Below are positions 36,775-46,463 of a stretch of DNA of 64,000 bases, piece by piece. The stretch's first letter is position 1; every line of letters starts with the position of its first letter. The position numbers were made by a program, and so were the translations under genes. The notes under the pieces were generated by a model that saw nothing but the letters and a program-made list of their open reading frames with translations, searched no databases and was not told the DNA's origin. Origin of the DNA: Phototrophicus methaneseepsis (GTDB lineage: Bacteria > Chloroflexota > Anaerolineae > Aggregatilineales > Phototrophicaceae); NCBI RefSeq assembly GCF_015500095.1, contig NZ_CP062983.1, positions 4,030,001 to 4,094,000 on the forward strand, in the 5' to 3' direction.

Positions 36775-38541
36775 CTAGACGGCCATAGTGGGCATATTTT
36801 GGGATAGGCGCGCAATCTCTTTACTGAAGATGCGCCGCAATATGGCGATGGCTGTCGCATACGTCGGTTCAACCCCCATATAGGCCAAGTTGATCGCGCC
36901 CAGGTTTTGGCCGTGCTTCATGGGCGTATCCGATGCGTAATGCAAAAAGCCAATATCAAATGGCACCTGATACATGTTGACGATTTCGTCATTCGGGTGG
37001 CGCTTAGGCCGGAACGCTTCGTAAATCGCGGAAAGGTAGGGGCCGGATTCCATCTCAATATCCGTATAGCCCTCCCGATAGAAGACGCTCATATAGGTCT
37101 GGTTTTGCAAAAAGGTCCCTAACGCGGTGACGGCTTTCTGGTTATCAAGCGTATTGCCATAGGTCATATAGCGCTTAACGTCATCTGCAGAGAAGCAGTT
37201 ATCGAACAGGTAGGTATTCTGTGAATGCTCGTCATGCACCACATTCGGGATCATCACATCCCCTACCCGGCCATTGAGCGTGGCGGCCTTCCCCATAACA
37301 TAGACGCCGAGCAACTGAGCGACACGCTCGGAGATACGACTGAGAATTTCAAAGCCAGCCATGCCCAGCGGATAGTCAATATTGATGATCAGGGCATCGC
37401 TGGCCCCTAATCCGCTGATACCCAGGCCGCTCGCATCCTCAGCAGGCCGCAACCGTGGGTCCAGCCAGACAGGGTTCAGCTTACCCATATCGATAATCTG
37501 CGCTTCGATCTGGAAGCCATGTTTATTAGGAACCCGATAAATCCCAACGCTGTGCTCCGCCTCTCGGACACGCTCCAACGCATTGGCCGCGTCATCCTGT
37601 AGGTACTTGCCAAGCACGTAATACAGGAAGTTCTCCAGGCTTTTATGACCATAACGCTGAATATCCTGATATTCTGCCAGCAGGGATTCGTAGTTATAGT
37701 TTTCAATATATTCGACAAGGCCTGTTTCGTGCCGACGCGCATATCCGGTAATCAGGTTGACAATCGAATGCGTGTTACTGGAGACAAAATAGACCGGGCG
37801 ATCTTCCGGGTCGATGCCATCCTCAGCAACGACTTTGCACAACTCTGACCACCAAGACGCCGTCGCACGGCGGTAATCTGAGAGAGACCCAGAAATCAGG
37901 CCAACGGACATGTCCTTACGGTACTGCGACACTTTTAAGAGCGTATCAATCAGGTGACCCTGCCAGACAATCTCAAGGCGGCGCAGATCCGGCACGCTGA
38001 CGTGCAGGGCTGTCGCCAGATAAGTGCTCTCCTGCTCAGAAAGCTGATCCTGCTGGCCCGCGCGCTCCAACAGCCAATCCTGAGCGACACTATCTTGCAG
38101 CAGCATATGCAGCTTATTCCACTCCATCTGGAAAGCCACCAGAATAGGGACAAGATCATCAATATCGGAGCGGCTGGCAATAAAGGCTACCAGCGTGCTC
38201 TTACCGTCGAATTGCATCCGGCGACGACGACCCGGCGCATAAACGCGCTCCCATTCCGCAATATCTTCATACCCCGCCTGGACAAAAGAACGCTCCGTCT
38301 GGCCGATCCAGACGCGCTTAACATCCAGAATGCAGTATGGCAAACGCAACGCAGCATACAAAAACGCCGACATATCTGGGTCTAACTCCCCTGCATTGAC
38401 ATGCAGCGAAGAGTTCATTGCCATATGGCTTTCTTCAAGTGTTTCAATGTCGAAGGGGTGGCTGGAGCGCAGCAAAGAATAATACGTGCGCATATATAGT
38501 TGGATTTCATCGCCAATGCGGCGGGGTACAGTTCTTTCCAT
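36775..38541 (-). CDS. Uncharacterised protein with nucleoside-phosphorylase-like C-terminal region
   Basis: A 588-residue protein that I do not recognise as a named family with known activity. The first 330 residues are helical, without signal or membrane segment. The last 200 contain three elements that resemble the PNP/UDP phosphorylase and AMP nucleosidase superfamily: ALIINIDYPLGMAGFEIL (383-400), LNGRVGDVMIPNVVHDEH (422-439) and DIEMESGPYLSAIYEAF (494-510), where EMES recalls the ribose-binding glutamate motif. It sits inside the molybdenum hydroxylase block, between the large subunit and the fused FAD/2Fe-2S subunit, which fits purine nucleotide metabolism. Start ATG 38541; no strong Shine-Dalgarno. 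Confidence 0.7.
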   Translation of the reverse strand: MERTVPRRIGDEIQLYMRTYYSLLRSSHPFDIETLEESHMAMNSSLHVNAGELDPDMSAFLYAALRLPYCILDVKRVWIGQTERSFVQAGYEDIAEWERVYAPGRRRRMQFDGKSTLVAFIASRSDIDDLVPILVAFQMEWNKLHMLLQDSVAQDWLLERAGQQDQLSEQESTYLATALHVSVPDLRRLEIVWQGHLIDTLLKVSQYRKDMSVGLISGSLSDYRRATASWWSELCKVVAEDGIDPEDRPVYFVSSNTHSIVNLITGYARRHETGLVEYIENYNYESLLAEYQDIQRYGHKSLENFLYYVLGKYLQDDAANALERVREAEHSVGIYRVPNKHGFQIEAQIIDMGKLNPVWLDPRLRPAEDASGLGISGLGASDALIINIDYPLGMAGFEILSRISERVAQLLGVYVMGKAATLNGRVGDVMIPNVVHDEHSQNTYLFDNCFSADDVKRYMTYGNTLDNQKAVTALGTFLQNQTYMSVFYREGYTDIEMESGPYLSAIYEAFRPKRHPNDEIVNMYQVPFDIGFLHYASDTPMKHGQNLGAINLAYMGVEPTYATAIAILRRIFSKEIARLSQNMPTMAV

Positions 38542-38721
38542 CAGATTCAACAACGGCTACACATCGTCCAAACATGCGCAGCCGCTTGTCTCCTTTCTGC
38601 AAATTATTAAATTTCTCTTGAGCGGCCTCGTCTCCCTTGAGGTAAAGGGACAAGCCCACCTGGGCAGGCCTGGCCCTTTCTGATTTATCAGCCGGAGTGC
38701 CACGACACAATCGTCACAGCG

Positions 38722-39120
38722 TTATAAGTCATTCCGGTTGCGTTCACGCATTCGACGGCGCATTTCTTTCCGGCGACGATCTTTGGCCCTTTCCTCAGCA
38801 GCTCTTTCTTGCTTCAGCCGATCAAGTTCACGTTCAGTGACATATGTCGCTTTGGCTGGCTTTGGCGCAACGACCGCGTAAAGTGCCGCAGTGATCCCCA
38901 GGCATAGGAGGAATATCACGATGCCCACGACAAGCTGTACTTCTGGGGCGGCAGGTACCTGTGGGAAGGTACGCAGAACAAACGTGTAGAGCGGTTCAGA
39001 TAAGATATAAGCAATTGCAGCAGAAGCAAACGCCAGCAGAAGCCCAAACAGGGGGGCTAGTGCCCGGTTCCAGTTGCGGCGTCTGGATTGCTTCAGGCCA
39101 CCATCATCATTAAAACCCAT
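38722..39120 (-). CDS. Small two-helix membrane protein with basic C-terminus
   Basis: A 132-residue protein. Two membrane helices are visible at about 20-40 (LAPLFGLLLAFASAAIAYIL) and about 58-80 (VQLVVGIVIFLLCLGITAAL). The cytoplasmic C-terminus (about 95-132) is an Arg/Lys/Glu-rich helix (RKEMRRRMRERNRNDL). The ATG at 39120 has GAGGAG eight bases upstream; that site overlaps the stop of the fused FAD/2Fe-2S gene, so the genes are coupled. Function unknown; membrane tethering is one possibility. Confidence 0.75.
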   Translation of the reverse strand: MGFNDDGGLKQSRRRNWNRALAPLFGLLLAFASAAIAYILSEPLYTFVLRTFPQVPAAPEVQLVVGIVIFLLCLGITAALYAVVAPKPAKATYVTERELDRLKQERAAEERAKDRRRKEMRRRMRERNRNDL

Positions 39121-39124
39121 TATG

Positions 39125-40597
39125 TTACTCCTCGTCAGTGGTTCCCCTCGGTTGATCAATAACGGGCTGACTCGCTTGTTTTGCCAATGTCGCTGCTTCC
39201 TTTACGGCATTGATAATGGCGTAGTAGCCCGTACAGCGGCATAAGTTGCCACTGATGCTATGATGAATTTGCTCATTGGTTGGGTCAGGATGTTCTTCAA
39301 TGAGCTTGGCGCCCGCCATAACAAAACCTGGCGTGCAATAGCCACATTGTACAGCAGCTTGGTTCACAAATGCCTGTTGGATTGGGTGCAGTTCATCATT
39401 TGGGCACAGTCCCTCAATGGTGACGATAGACGCCCCATGGGCACGTGGTGCCGGGACCATGCAAGCCATCACCGCCGCGCCATCCAGGTAGACTGTGCAA
39501 GCGCCACATTCCCCCTCGGCGCACCCTTCTTTGGAGCCTGTCAGGCCAACATCTTCTCGCAACCAATCCAACAGGGTTTTATCCTGCCCTGTCGCTACGG
39601 AATACGATTTGCCGTTGATGGTGGCTACAATGGATGAATCAGCCTGATGTTCAACAGGTGATGCTAGCCCATTGCCATTGACGCGCGCTTGATGCGCACC
39701 CCACAGCATAGCCGGGTCCTGGGGGAAGCTGCTCGCTTCTTCACCCGCGGCCAGAATACGCAATGCCCGCGCCACCAATACCTTCACCATCTCGCTGCGG
39801 TATTCAGCCGTACTACGGACGTCCTTAATCGGCTGCGGCACACTCGCTGCCACACGGGCGACTTCACGGATTGTTTCTTCATTGAGTGTGCGCCCAACCA
39901 AAGCTTCTTCAGCCGCTCCGACACGAATCACCGTTGGCGCAACACTACCCAGGCTGATACGTGCGGCTTCAACCACCTCGCCAGAGAATCGCAGCACGAC
40001 CGCCGCATTCACGACTGAGATCGCTTGCGTCCGGCGCAGGCCAAGCTTAAGAAAGACGCCGCGCTCATTCGGCTTCAGAGCCGGGAAGGTAATCTCCGTA
40101 AGCATCTCGTTCGGCGCCATGACAGAGCGACGCAAGCCCGTGTAGAAATCTGCAAGGGGCACCACACGCTCACCCTCAACAGATGTCAACGTCACAGCAG
40201 CGTTCATGGCCAGCAGGGGCGCAATCGTATCATTGGCAGGGCTGCCCGTTATGAGGTTGCCAGCCACCGTCGCGCGATTGCGGATCTGTGGTGCGCCAAC
40301 TTCCCAGCAAGCCAGCGCCAGGGGTAAGCCCCGCTCCACCACCAGCTCACTCCCTACAATGTGATTATGCGTTACCAGCGGCCCCAGATGAATGATGCCA
40401 TCCTCGTCAAGCGTAATCACATCTAGCCCAGGCACGCGCGTAATATCAATTAAGCAGGAAACACCAGAGCGTTTACCTTGCTCCATTTCAATAATGATAT
40501 CCGTGCCACCTGCGATAACGCGTGCTGTCTCGCCATATTCATTGAGTAGTGAAAGTGCTTCTGCCAGCGTCGTGACGCTTTCGTAACGATCCCACAT
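39125..40597 (-). CDS. Fused FAD-binding and 2Fe-2S subunit of a molybdenum hydroxylase
   Basis: A 490-residue fusion that passes electrons from the molybdenum centre. Residues 1-285 are a CoxM/XdhB-like FAD domain (AGGTD at 29-33, TVAGNLITGSPANDT at 110-124). Residues 325-490 are a CoxS-like iron-sulfur domain with C359, C364, C367 and C379 for the plant-type cluster and C418, C421, C453 and C455 for the second cluster (QCGYCTPG, CRCTGY). The FAD domain is N-terminal, the reverse of eukaryotic xanthine dehydrogenase where the iron-sulfur domain comes first. ATG at 40597 with AAGGTAG upstream. Confidence 0.92.
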   Translation of the reverse strand: MWDRYESVTTLAEALSLLNEYGETARVIAGGTDIIIEMEQGKRSGVSCLIDITRVPGLDVITLDEDGIIHLGPLVTHNHIVGSELVVERGLPLALACWEVGAPQIRNRATVAGNLITGSPANDTIAPLLAMNAAVTLTSVEGERVVPLADFYTGLRRSVMAPNEMLTEITFPALKPNERGVFLKLGLRRTQAISVVNAAVVLRFSGEVVEAARISLGSVAPTVIRVGAAEEALVGRTLNEETIREVARVAASVPQPIKDVRSTAEYRSEMVKVLVARALRILAAGEEASSFPQDPAMLWGAHQARVNGNGLASPVEHQADSSIVATINGKSYSVATGQDKTLLDWLREDVGLTGSKEGCAEGECGACTVYLDGAAVMACMVPAPRAHGASIVTIEGLCPNDELHPIQQAFVNQAAVQCGYCTPGFVMAGAKLIEEHPDPTNEQIHHSISGNLCRCTGYYAIINAVKEAATLAKQASQPVIDQPRGTTDEE

Positions 40598-40671
40598 TGT
40601 TGTTCTACCTTGAGTGACTAGCAAATGAGAGCATATTTTTCGTTTTATAGCGATCTTGTTGAAGCTTCTCG

Positions 40672-40728
40672 TTTTAAAGCTTTATACGCCGTTTAAAGCT
40701 TTATACGCCGTTTAAAGCTTTATACGCC
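40672..40728. repeat. Three tandem copies of a 19-bp repeat
   Basis: The unit GTTTAAAGCTTTATACGCC is repeated three times without spacer (the first copy has one extra T). Each unit contains the palindrome TAAAGCTTTA. The array fills the gap between the metallophosphoesterase gene and the fused FAD/2Fe-2S gene, about 75 bases before the latter's start. Confidence 0.9.
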
Positions 40729-40732
40729 GTCT

Positions 40733-41353
40733 TTACTGTTTTTTACGTGGTTCAATTTCTATAATAGTATACGGATTGATATTCATGATCGTTGTCTCTT
40801 CATAGTCTGTGACCACCGTCTTACGACGATCCCAGGTATGAACATGCCCATGGAACATATAACGTGGCTTATAGCGCTGCATAAAGGTCAGCAGGCCCTT
40901 AAAACCACGATGGGGAACGTCATCAGCATCGTGAATCCCCCATGGGGGTGAGTGCGTCACCAGAATATCTGGGTAAAAACCCGTCTGAAATTTATGAAGT
41001 CTCATCTTAAGGCACATCCCACGCACCATACCGTTCATCTGGCGCTGGGTATATTGTATTTTACCGCGATTGTATTTAATGGAGCCTTCTAGCCCAACAA
41101 ATGAAATACCCTCATAAGTAAATATCTTTTGATGTAAGTTGATGCCACCAGGTGGTGATTCTTCATACGATTCATCATGATTGCCACGAACATAGACCAT
41201 CGGGACGTTCAATATCGTTGTAATGTACTCCAGATAAGCAACAGGGAGGTCACCACAACTGACGACCAGATCAACATCACTATAACGCCTTCGTAGATTA
41301 GCAGCGTTTTCTAACGTTGGCATAACCGTATCGCTAACTGTCAGGAGCTTCAA
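40733..41353 (-). CDS. Metallophosphoesterase family protein, first motif altered
   Basis: A 206-residue calcineurin-like phosphoesterase. Motifs: GDL (D35), GNHD (57-60), THSPP near 133-137 and GHVH near 168-171. The usual first motif DxH reads D8-T-V, so one metal-binding histidine is missing; a group of related proteins shares such a change, so activity is not excluded. Substrate unknown. It sits between xdhC and the fused FAD/2Fe-2S gene and its stop abuts the 19-bp repeat array. Confidence 0.8.
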   Translation of the reverse strand: MKLLTVSDTVMPTLENAANLRRRYSDVDLVVSCGDLPVAYLEYITTILNVPMVYVRGNHDESYEESPPGGINLHQKIFTYEGISFVGLEGSIKYNRGKIQYTQRQMNGMVRGMCLKMRLHKFQTGFYPDILVTHSPPWGIHDADDVPHRGFKGLLTFMQRYKPRYMFHGHVHTWDRRKTVVTDYEETTIMNINPYTIIEIEPRKKQ

Positions 41354-41362
41354 ACGTAAGCC

Positions 41363-42223
41363 TCACTTAGCCTCATCACCGACATATTCCACAGGGGCAT
41401 TTGCATCCGCTGATCCCATCCAATGCATCGGGGTCCCTGTTCCCCCTCGGCGTACCATTGTGATTTCCGCCAGGATGCTGAGGGCGATCTCTTTTGGCGT
41501 TTCCGCCTCCAATTCCAGGCCAATGGGAGACCGAACCCGGGATAGCTGGTCATGTGTTAAACCGTATTTTTCTTTGAGCGCTGCAACCGTCAGCGCCCAG
41601 CGGCGGCGGCTGCCAATCAGGCCAATATAGGGCGATGGTGTCGCCAGGAGGGCCGGGATTAAGTTCACATCAATGGGCAGACCGCGCGTTACAGCCGCCA
41701 CATAGGTGCGCGCTGTAATCGGCACCTGCTCCACGACCGCTTCCACAGCACATTCAACATAGACATCCATCCCAGAGACATTCGCTTCGCTGGCAAAGCC
41801 GGGGCGATCATCCGTCACAACAACACGGTATCCCATCCATTTACCCAACTCCGCAACGGCCTTACCAACATGCCCTGCTCCGATCACAAGCAGCGTCGGC
41901 GCAGTATTAAGCGGCTCGATGTAAATACGCGCTGTACCGCCGCAGATACCGGGATCACCATCCGCAGGGTTGTTCAGGTTGTAGGTCTTGATGCGCGCCT
42001 CACCATCAGCAATGGCGGCAATGGCTTCTTCAATGACTCTGGATTCCATCGAGCCACCCCCAATCGTGCCGACGATATGCCCATCTTGATAGACGAGCAT
42101 CTTGCTCCCACTATGGCGCGGGATGGATCCCTGCGTCTGTATGATGGTGGCAAGGGCCACGCTGGCCCCCGCATCATGGGCAGCTAAAAGCGCTTCGTAG
42201 ACATCTCGATTGTCATCAGCCAT
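41363..42223 (-). CDS. xdhC: XdhC/CoxI-family molybdenum hydroxylase maturation protein
   Basis: Binds molybdenum cofactor and delivers the sulfurated form to xanthine dehydrogenase; it also protects the cofactor. The N-terminal XdhC/CoxI domain has the segment VALATIIQTQGSIPRHSGSK and GTIGGGSMESRV; the C-terminal Rossmann domain starts with LLVIGAGHVGKAVAELG. Length is 286 residues. The ATG at 42223 with TTGGAG seven bases upstream was chosen over the frame to 42247. It is upstream of the hydroxylase subunit genes, as expected for its role. Confidence 0.93.
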   Translation of the reverse strand: MADDNRDVYEALLAAHDAGASVALATIIQTQGSIPRHSGSKMLVYQDGHIVGTIGGGSMESRVIEEAIAAIADGEARIKTYNLNNPADGDPGICGGTARIYIEPLNTAPTLLVIGAGHVGKAVAELGKWMGYRVVVTDDRPGFASEANVSGMDVYVECAVEAVVEQVPITARTYVAAVTRGLPIDVNLIPALLATPSPYIGLIGSRRRWALTVAALKEKYGLTHDQLSRVRSPIGLELEAETPKEIALSILAEITMVRRGGTGTPMHWMGSADANAPVEYVGDEAK

Positions 42224-42265
42224 GCTTAACTCCAACCTCATCGGCACTGTTAGCCAACGATGTCC

Positions 42266-44773
42266 TTATTCAACGGTCACGTCCCCCAGGATCAAACGCC
42301 CATCTGGCAATACATCGTGACGCGCACTGACAGGTATGAGACGTTCAAGAGGGTCTTGCGGATTGTAAAAACCAACCGCCAGTGTATAGGTCCCTGACGG
42401 AATTTCGTGTAAGTTTACCATAACTGTATCCTGCCGCATCCCTGGGAGCCAATTCCCGACTGCACCACCTGACAAATAGCCATCCCATTGGGTAACAGGT
42501 GGCGTTTCTATGTCCTTATACAAGTGAACAAAATAACGGTAGTCGCCTGCCGCTGTGCCAGCGTTATACCAGCTAAATTCAACGCCGAGCTGGTCATCTT
42601 CCTGGGAAGAATCCACATCCGTCAGTGTAAAGGCGCCATCCTGGTAACTCGCAATGCGATTTTCAGGCGCTTCTATAGCGACTTCATGGCCAATGAAGGC
42701 CCAATGCGCATAAGATTCATAGCCCGTCTCTGAAATAAGCTCTATATCCAGCCAATCCTCGTCCGAATCATCGGCTGACACAAAATCGCCCGGTATCAGG
42801 ATAGGAATGTCTTGCCATTCGCCAGGGATCGCTGCAACCACTTTGGTCGTCAGATACTGCCGTTCCAGGGTGGGGGTATCTACATAGACATCAAACGAAG
42901 ACGCACCCAGCGAATGCACGCGCAACACGAAGATCATAGCCTGATCAGTAGCTGGCCTGGGTTGTATGCGAATACGCTCCCAATTAACCGCACGGCCACC
43001 ATGTAAGCTGCTACAGGGCGCTTGTGTGCAATGAGTCCTGTCAAATTCATAGACGACACTGGGAAAGCCCGTTATATTCGCATCGCGCCGCCAAGCATAA
43101 GCTGGAGAAAGCATAGCGCTGCTTTCTGGCATTAGAGCATACTGCATATCTTCACCTAAGCGTTGTTCCGCTTCCGCAATGAGGGATTCCGGTACCTGGC
43201 GCCCTGCTTCAATGAACTGCCAATCCGGCTTGTAGATAGCCTGATAATCCGCTGCCAGGGCAACATTGAGTGAGCGATCCAATGTTACAGGGAACTCCGC
43301 CAGGACATTTTCATAGAGGCTGGTTTCTGCCAGGAGGCGCAGCCCATAGCCATGCCCCACACCATAGCTCGCAATGTAATCAGGCTGCTGCTGAATAAGA
43401 TATTCTGCAACGCTGCCAGGGCCATTACGCCAATAAGCGGCGGCTCCTGGCGTCGTCAGCCCAACAATATCCAGCGTGGTGCGGTTCCCCATATATCGCA
43501 TCATACCCACATCATGCACCGCGACGACTGCATCTTCCGGGGTGTTTTCAGCCAGCCAGCGAGCCATACTGAGCGGTTGCGCATATACATACGTGATGTT
43601 CTGAAAATGATTGTTGAGAAACTGACCCGTTAGGGCGAAGCCAAACAAGAGTAACATCCCTGCATAGGCCCATGATAAAAAGCGCACAGAGACCAGCATG
43701 ATGTTCAGCCGATGGAGCGCATAAACAGCTAGCGGCACAAACAAGACCATTAAAGGCATCTGATAACGCTTAAAATGCCAGAAAGCAGTATCAAGCGTCG
43801 CAATAGCTGCGGAAACAACAATCAACCACAGCGCGATGATGATCGCGGTACGGCGCAGGCTGCGCTGACGGCTGAATGCCATCAACAGCAAACCAACCAT
43901 ACCCAGGGGACCTAATCCGATAGGCAGATACCAGCCCTGTTCACCATAGCCCGTCATGAATTCCAGCCACATACGGGCGAAATTCTCCAGAATACGGCTT
44001 ATGATCGTATGCCAGTTATGCGGCACTAATCCCAATAGCGACTTGGCCTGACTGCCGGAGGCTAGGGCCGTGCCCGTAATCAGCCAATTCGCAAAGGGCT
44101 GCACCAGGAGCGCCAACAGAGGGAGCAGGTACCATAATAAGCGCCGCTTCGGTGTCGTATACCGCCACAGAAAGCCTATGGAGATGATGCTCGCAATCAC
44201 GGCCATCATGCTGCCTTCTGGCCGGACCAGGGCCAGTAAGCTCGCCACCAGTGCGAAAGCGCGTGGGCGCTCTGCCAAGATGACAAAGAGGGTCCATAGC
44301 GAGAAGGCAACCATGAGCCCGGTTTCCATCCCGCTCATGAAATGCCAGCTAAAAGAGCCTGTCAGCGCGAACAGCGCAGTAGCAAATGCAGCGAGTTGCC
44401 AGGATGCACCCAAGGCGCGGCAAATGCGATACACAGCAGCTATAGAGGCCAGCAGTGCCAATGCCCCCACAATCATCGCCCACAAGCCCAGGTTTAAATC
44501 GTGGAAGCCGAGAAGATACCCCGCCGCGAGGATGTATGGATAGAGGAAGCTGGTCGCGCCAGATGTTGGTGGCTGTCCGGGGTTATAGACATAAGGCTGA
44601 CCAAGCGCGAGTTGGCGCGCATACTGAAAGTGAATATACACATCATCCAGCGGCAGCAAGACATCCCCGCGCCCACCTGCCAAACTAGCGGCCAGAAACA
44701 CGATGAAAATAGCAGCCACCCCAATACAGGCGGCTGCCCACAACCACAAATTGCGTTGTTTAGACGGGTTCAT
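42266..44773 (-). CDS. Large polytopic membrane protein, GT-C glycosyltransferase-like
   Basis: An 835-residue protein. The first 410 residues hold about ten membrane helices (for example 10-32, 78-105, 115-140, 230-250). The segment PLDDVYIHFQYARQLA (39-54) places an acidic pair in the first extracytoplasmic loop, as in GT-C transferases that use lipid-linked sugars (PMT/GT39 relatives). The C-terminal half is soluble and probably outside the membrane, with beta-rich parts (about 580-835). The substrate is unknown. It lies upstream of xdhC and after the luciferase-like gene by four bases. Confidence 0.75.
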   Translation of the reverse strand: MNPSKQRNLWLWAAACIGVAAIFIVFLAASLAGGRGDVLLPLDDVYIHFQYARQLALGQPYVYNPGQPPTSGATSFLYPYILAAGYLLGFHDLNLGLWAMIVGALALLASIAAVYRICRALGASWQLAAFATALFALTGSFSWHFMSGMETGLMVAFSLWTLFVILAERPRAFALVASLLALVRPEGSMMAVIASIISIGFLWRYTTPKRRLLWYLLPLLALLVQPFANWLITGTALASGSQAKSLLGLVPHNWHTIISRILENFARMWLEFMTGYGEQGWYLPIGLGPLGMVGLLLMAFSRQRSLRRTAIIIALWLIVVSAAIATLDTAFWHFKRYQMPLMVLFVPLAVYALHRLNIMLVSVRFLSWAYAGMLLLFGFALTGQFLNNHFQNITYVYAQPLSMARWLAENTPEDAVVAVHDVGMMRYMGNRTTLDIVGLTTPGAAAYWRNGPGSVAEYLIQQQPDYIASYGVGHGYGLRLLAETSLYENVLAEFPVTLDRSLNVALAADYQAIYKPDWQFIEAGRQVPESLIAEAEQRLGEDMQYALMPESSAMLSPAYAWRRDANITGFPSVVYEFDRTHCTQAPCSSLHGGRAVNWERIRIQPRPATDQAMIFVLRVHSLGASSFDVYVDTPTLERQYLTTKVVAAIPGEWQDIPILIPGDFVSADDSDEDWLDIELISETGYESYAHWAFIGHEVAIEAPENRIASYQDGAFTLTDVDSSQEDDQLGVEFSWYNAGTAAGDYRYFVHLYKDIETPPVTQWDGYLSGGAVGNWLPGMRQDTVMVNLHEIPSGTYTLAVGFYNPQDPLERLIPVSARHDVLPDGRLILGDVTVE

Positions 44774-44776
44774 TAA

Positions 44777-45784
44777 TTACACAGAATAGCCATTGGCAAA
44801 GGTATCAATCATCAGGCGGACATCCGAGCCAAGCGGGTACAGAATCGGGCAGGTCGCCCCATTGGAGACATATTCACGCACTTTGGCTTTGACTTCTTCC
44901 GGCGTACCCGATGCAGTAATCATCTGTACCACATCATCCGGGACCAGTTTCATCGCCTGCTCGATCTGTTCTTCTGTGGCAGGCCATGTCAGCACCTGAC
45001 CAATTTCATCGAGCAAATCCTGGCTGACGCCGCTGGCCTTCATGATATGAGGCTGCTGGCCGAGATATTGCGTCACCAATTTACGAGCACCGTCCAACGC
45101 CTTACTGCGATCTTTATCCACAGAGCAAACGACCAACTGTGGGCGGTCAATGTCGTATACGCTCTTGCCAGCACGCTTGGCACCCTGTTCAAGCTGCTCC
45201 ATCGCCATGGTGTTATACGCTGGCGATACCAGATAATTTAACACCACACCATCGCCAATTTCACCCGTAAGGGCCATCATCTTAGGACCAGTCGCACCGA
45301 TGTAAATCGGTACATTGCGCGGCTCTTTGCGCCCATGGACGACATCCAGTTCAATGTCATCAAGCTGGACGAATTCGCCCTGATACGACACACGCTTACG
45401 CGCCAGCAGGTCCCGCACAACAGTAACGACTTCGCGCATAGCCAGCAGGTTTTTATGGCGATGAATGCCGACTTTAGAAGCTAACGGGTCCCACCATGCA
45501 CCGATACCACAAATAATGCGGTCAGGCGCCAAGTCATCCAGGGTTAAAAAAGTTGATGCGATGACAGCGGCGTTACGCGTCCAGTTATTGATCACACCAG
45601 AAGCGATCTTAATGCGGCTGGTCGTGGCAGCGAAGGCAGCCATGGGCACAATCGCGTCACGCACAAGGCGGCTTTCCGCCTGCCAAACAGCTTCAAAACC
45701 ACGCGCTTCGGCGTACTTCACATAATCAATGGCATCCTGTAAGGGGTGAGCATCCTGCAAATAAAGAGCGACGCGATCAGCCAT
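44777..45784 (-). CDS. LLM-class F420-dependent oxidoreductase
   Basis: A 335-residue TIM-barrel enzyme of the luciferase-like monooxygenase family. Features are [19 protein letters not shown] (about 28-46), the non-prolyl-cis-like strand region [14 protein letters not shown] (60-73) and [23 protein letters not shown] (about 162-185), similar to methylene-tetrahydromethanopterin reductase and F420-dependent glucose-6-phosphate dehydrogenase relatives. The ATG at 45784 has AGGAGGT upstream and overlaps the cofC end by eight bases, so it is coupled to F420 biosynthesis. Use of F420 rather than FMN is inferred from that context and family membership. Confidence 0.88.
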   Translation of the reverse strand: MADRVALYLQDAHPLQDAIDYVKYAEARGFEAVWQAESRLVRDAIVPMAAFAATTSRIKIASGVINNWTRNAAVIASTFLTLDDLAPDRIICGIGAWWDPLASKVGIHRHKNLLAMREVVTVVRDLLARKRVSYQGEFVQLDDIELDVVHGRKEPRNVPIYIGATGPKMMALTGEIGDGVVLNYLVSPAYNTMAMEQLEQGAKRAGKSVYDIDRPQLVVCSVDKDRSKALDGARKLVTQYLGQQPHIMKASGVSQDLLDEIGQVLTWPATEEQIEQAMKLVPDDVVQMITASGTPEEVKAKVREYVSNGATCPILYPLGSDVRLMIDTFANGYSV

Positions 45785-46463
45785 TGTTACCTCCTGTTGT
45801 AGGCATGTCACTTGGGGAAATGGAAATATCCGGCAACATGCGAGTCAATAATGTAAATTCTCCGTTTCCAACGAGCTGATTGTAGCGCACCAGGTCCTCC
45901 GGTACATCAATATCGAGCATTAAACTATCGGAATCATAAGTATAAACAGCGGCCCCTGCCCTTTGGGCGGCCTCTGTGTGGAGCGTATAGCTATCTTCGC
46001 CATAAGCATAAGTAATTAAACCGGGCGGCCGCACCAGAAGCGCGTTCGTCCCTAAACCTGCTAAATCTTTTGAAATCACAACGCACGGCCCATTACGGCC
46101 CTGATGCGCAATAGCGGCAATATCCGCCACATTGACAAAAGGTAAATCCGCCGGAATGATCAACGTCGCGCCGGCACCCCAGACGCGGATAATCTCAGTT
46201 GCACGCGTCAGAGCCGGGTTCAAATCGGATGCGCTGCTCTCTTGAATCGTGCGCGCGCCCATATCGCGGGCGATGGAAAGCGCTTCAGGGTCGCGGCTGA
46301 TGACGAGTGTCCCCGTAATTTGAGGCGCACTATCCAGTACGGCAAGCACCTGCCGCAGCATCATCTCTGCCAATTGGTAGCGCTGATCAGACGTCAGCAC
46401 ATCCGCAAGTCGTGTTTTCGCCCGCCGAAGCGGTTTAACAGGCACAATGGCCCAGATAGTCAT
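45777..46463 (-). CDS. cofC: 2-phospholactate/phosphoenolpyruvate guanylyltransferase CofC (FbiD)
   Basis: Makes the GDP-activated three-carbon unit for F420 side-chain attachment. The 228-residue protein has the nucleotidyltransferase start [18 protein letters not shown] (3-20), IPADLPFV as metal-binding region (about 105-112) and a closing [11 protein letters not shown]. Its start overlaps the cofD stop in ATGA. Because a stand-alone FbiB-type reductase is encoded next door, the substrate is probably phosphoenolpyruvate, as in actinobacteria and Thermomicrobia; this is inference from the neighbourhood. Confidence 0.9.
   Translation of the reverse strand: MTIWAIVPVKPLRRAKTRLADVLTSDQRYQLAEMMLRQVLAVLDSAPQITGTLVISRDPEALSIARDMGARTIQESSASDLNPALTRATEIIRVWGAGATLIIPADLPFVNVADIAAIAHQGRNGPCVVISKDLAGLGTNALLVRPPGLITYAYGEDSYTLHTEAAQRAGAAVYTYDSDSLMLDIDVPEDLVRYNQLVGNGEFTLLTRMLPDISISPSDMPTTGGNNG

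Noticed and set aside
38507-38710. Minus-strand ORF of 67 codons before the unknown 588-residue gene, near an AAAGGAGAC site
   Set aside because: It overlaps the start of that gene in another frame, its best internal start is too far from the ribosome site, and no family is recognised.
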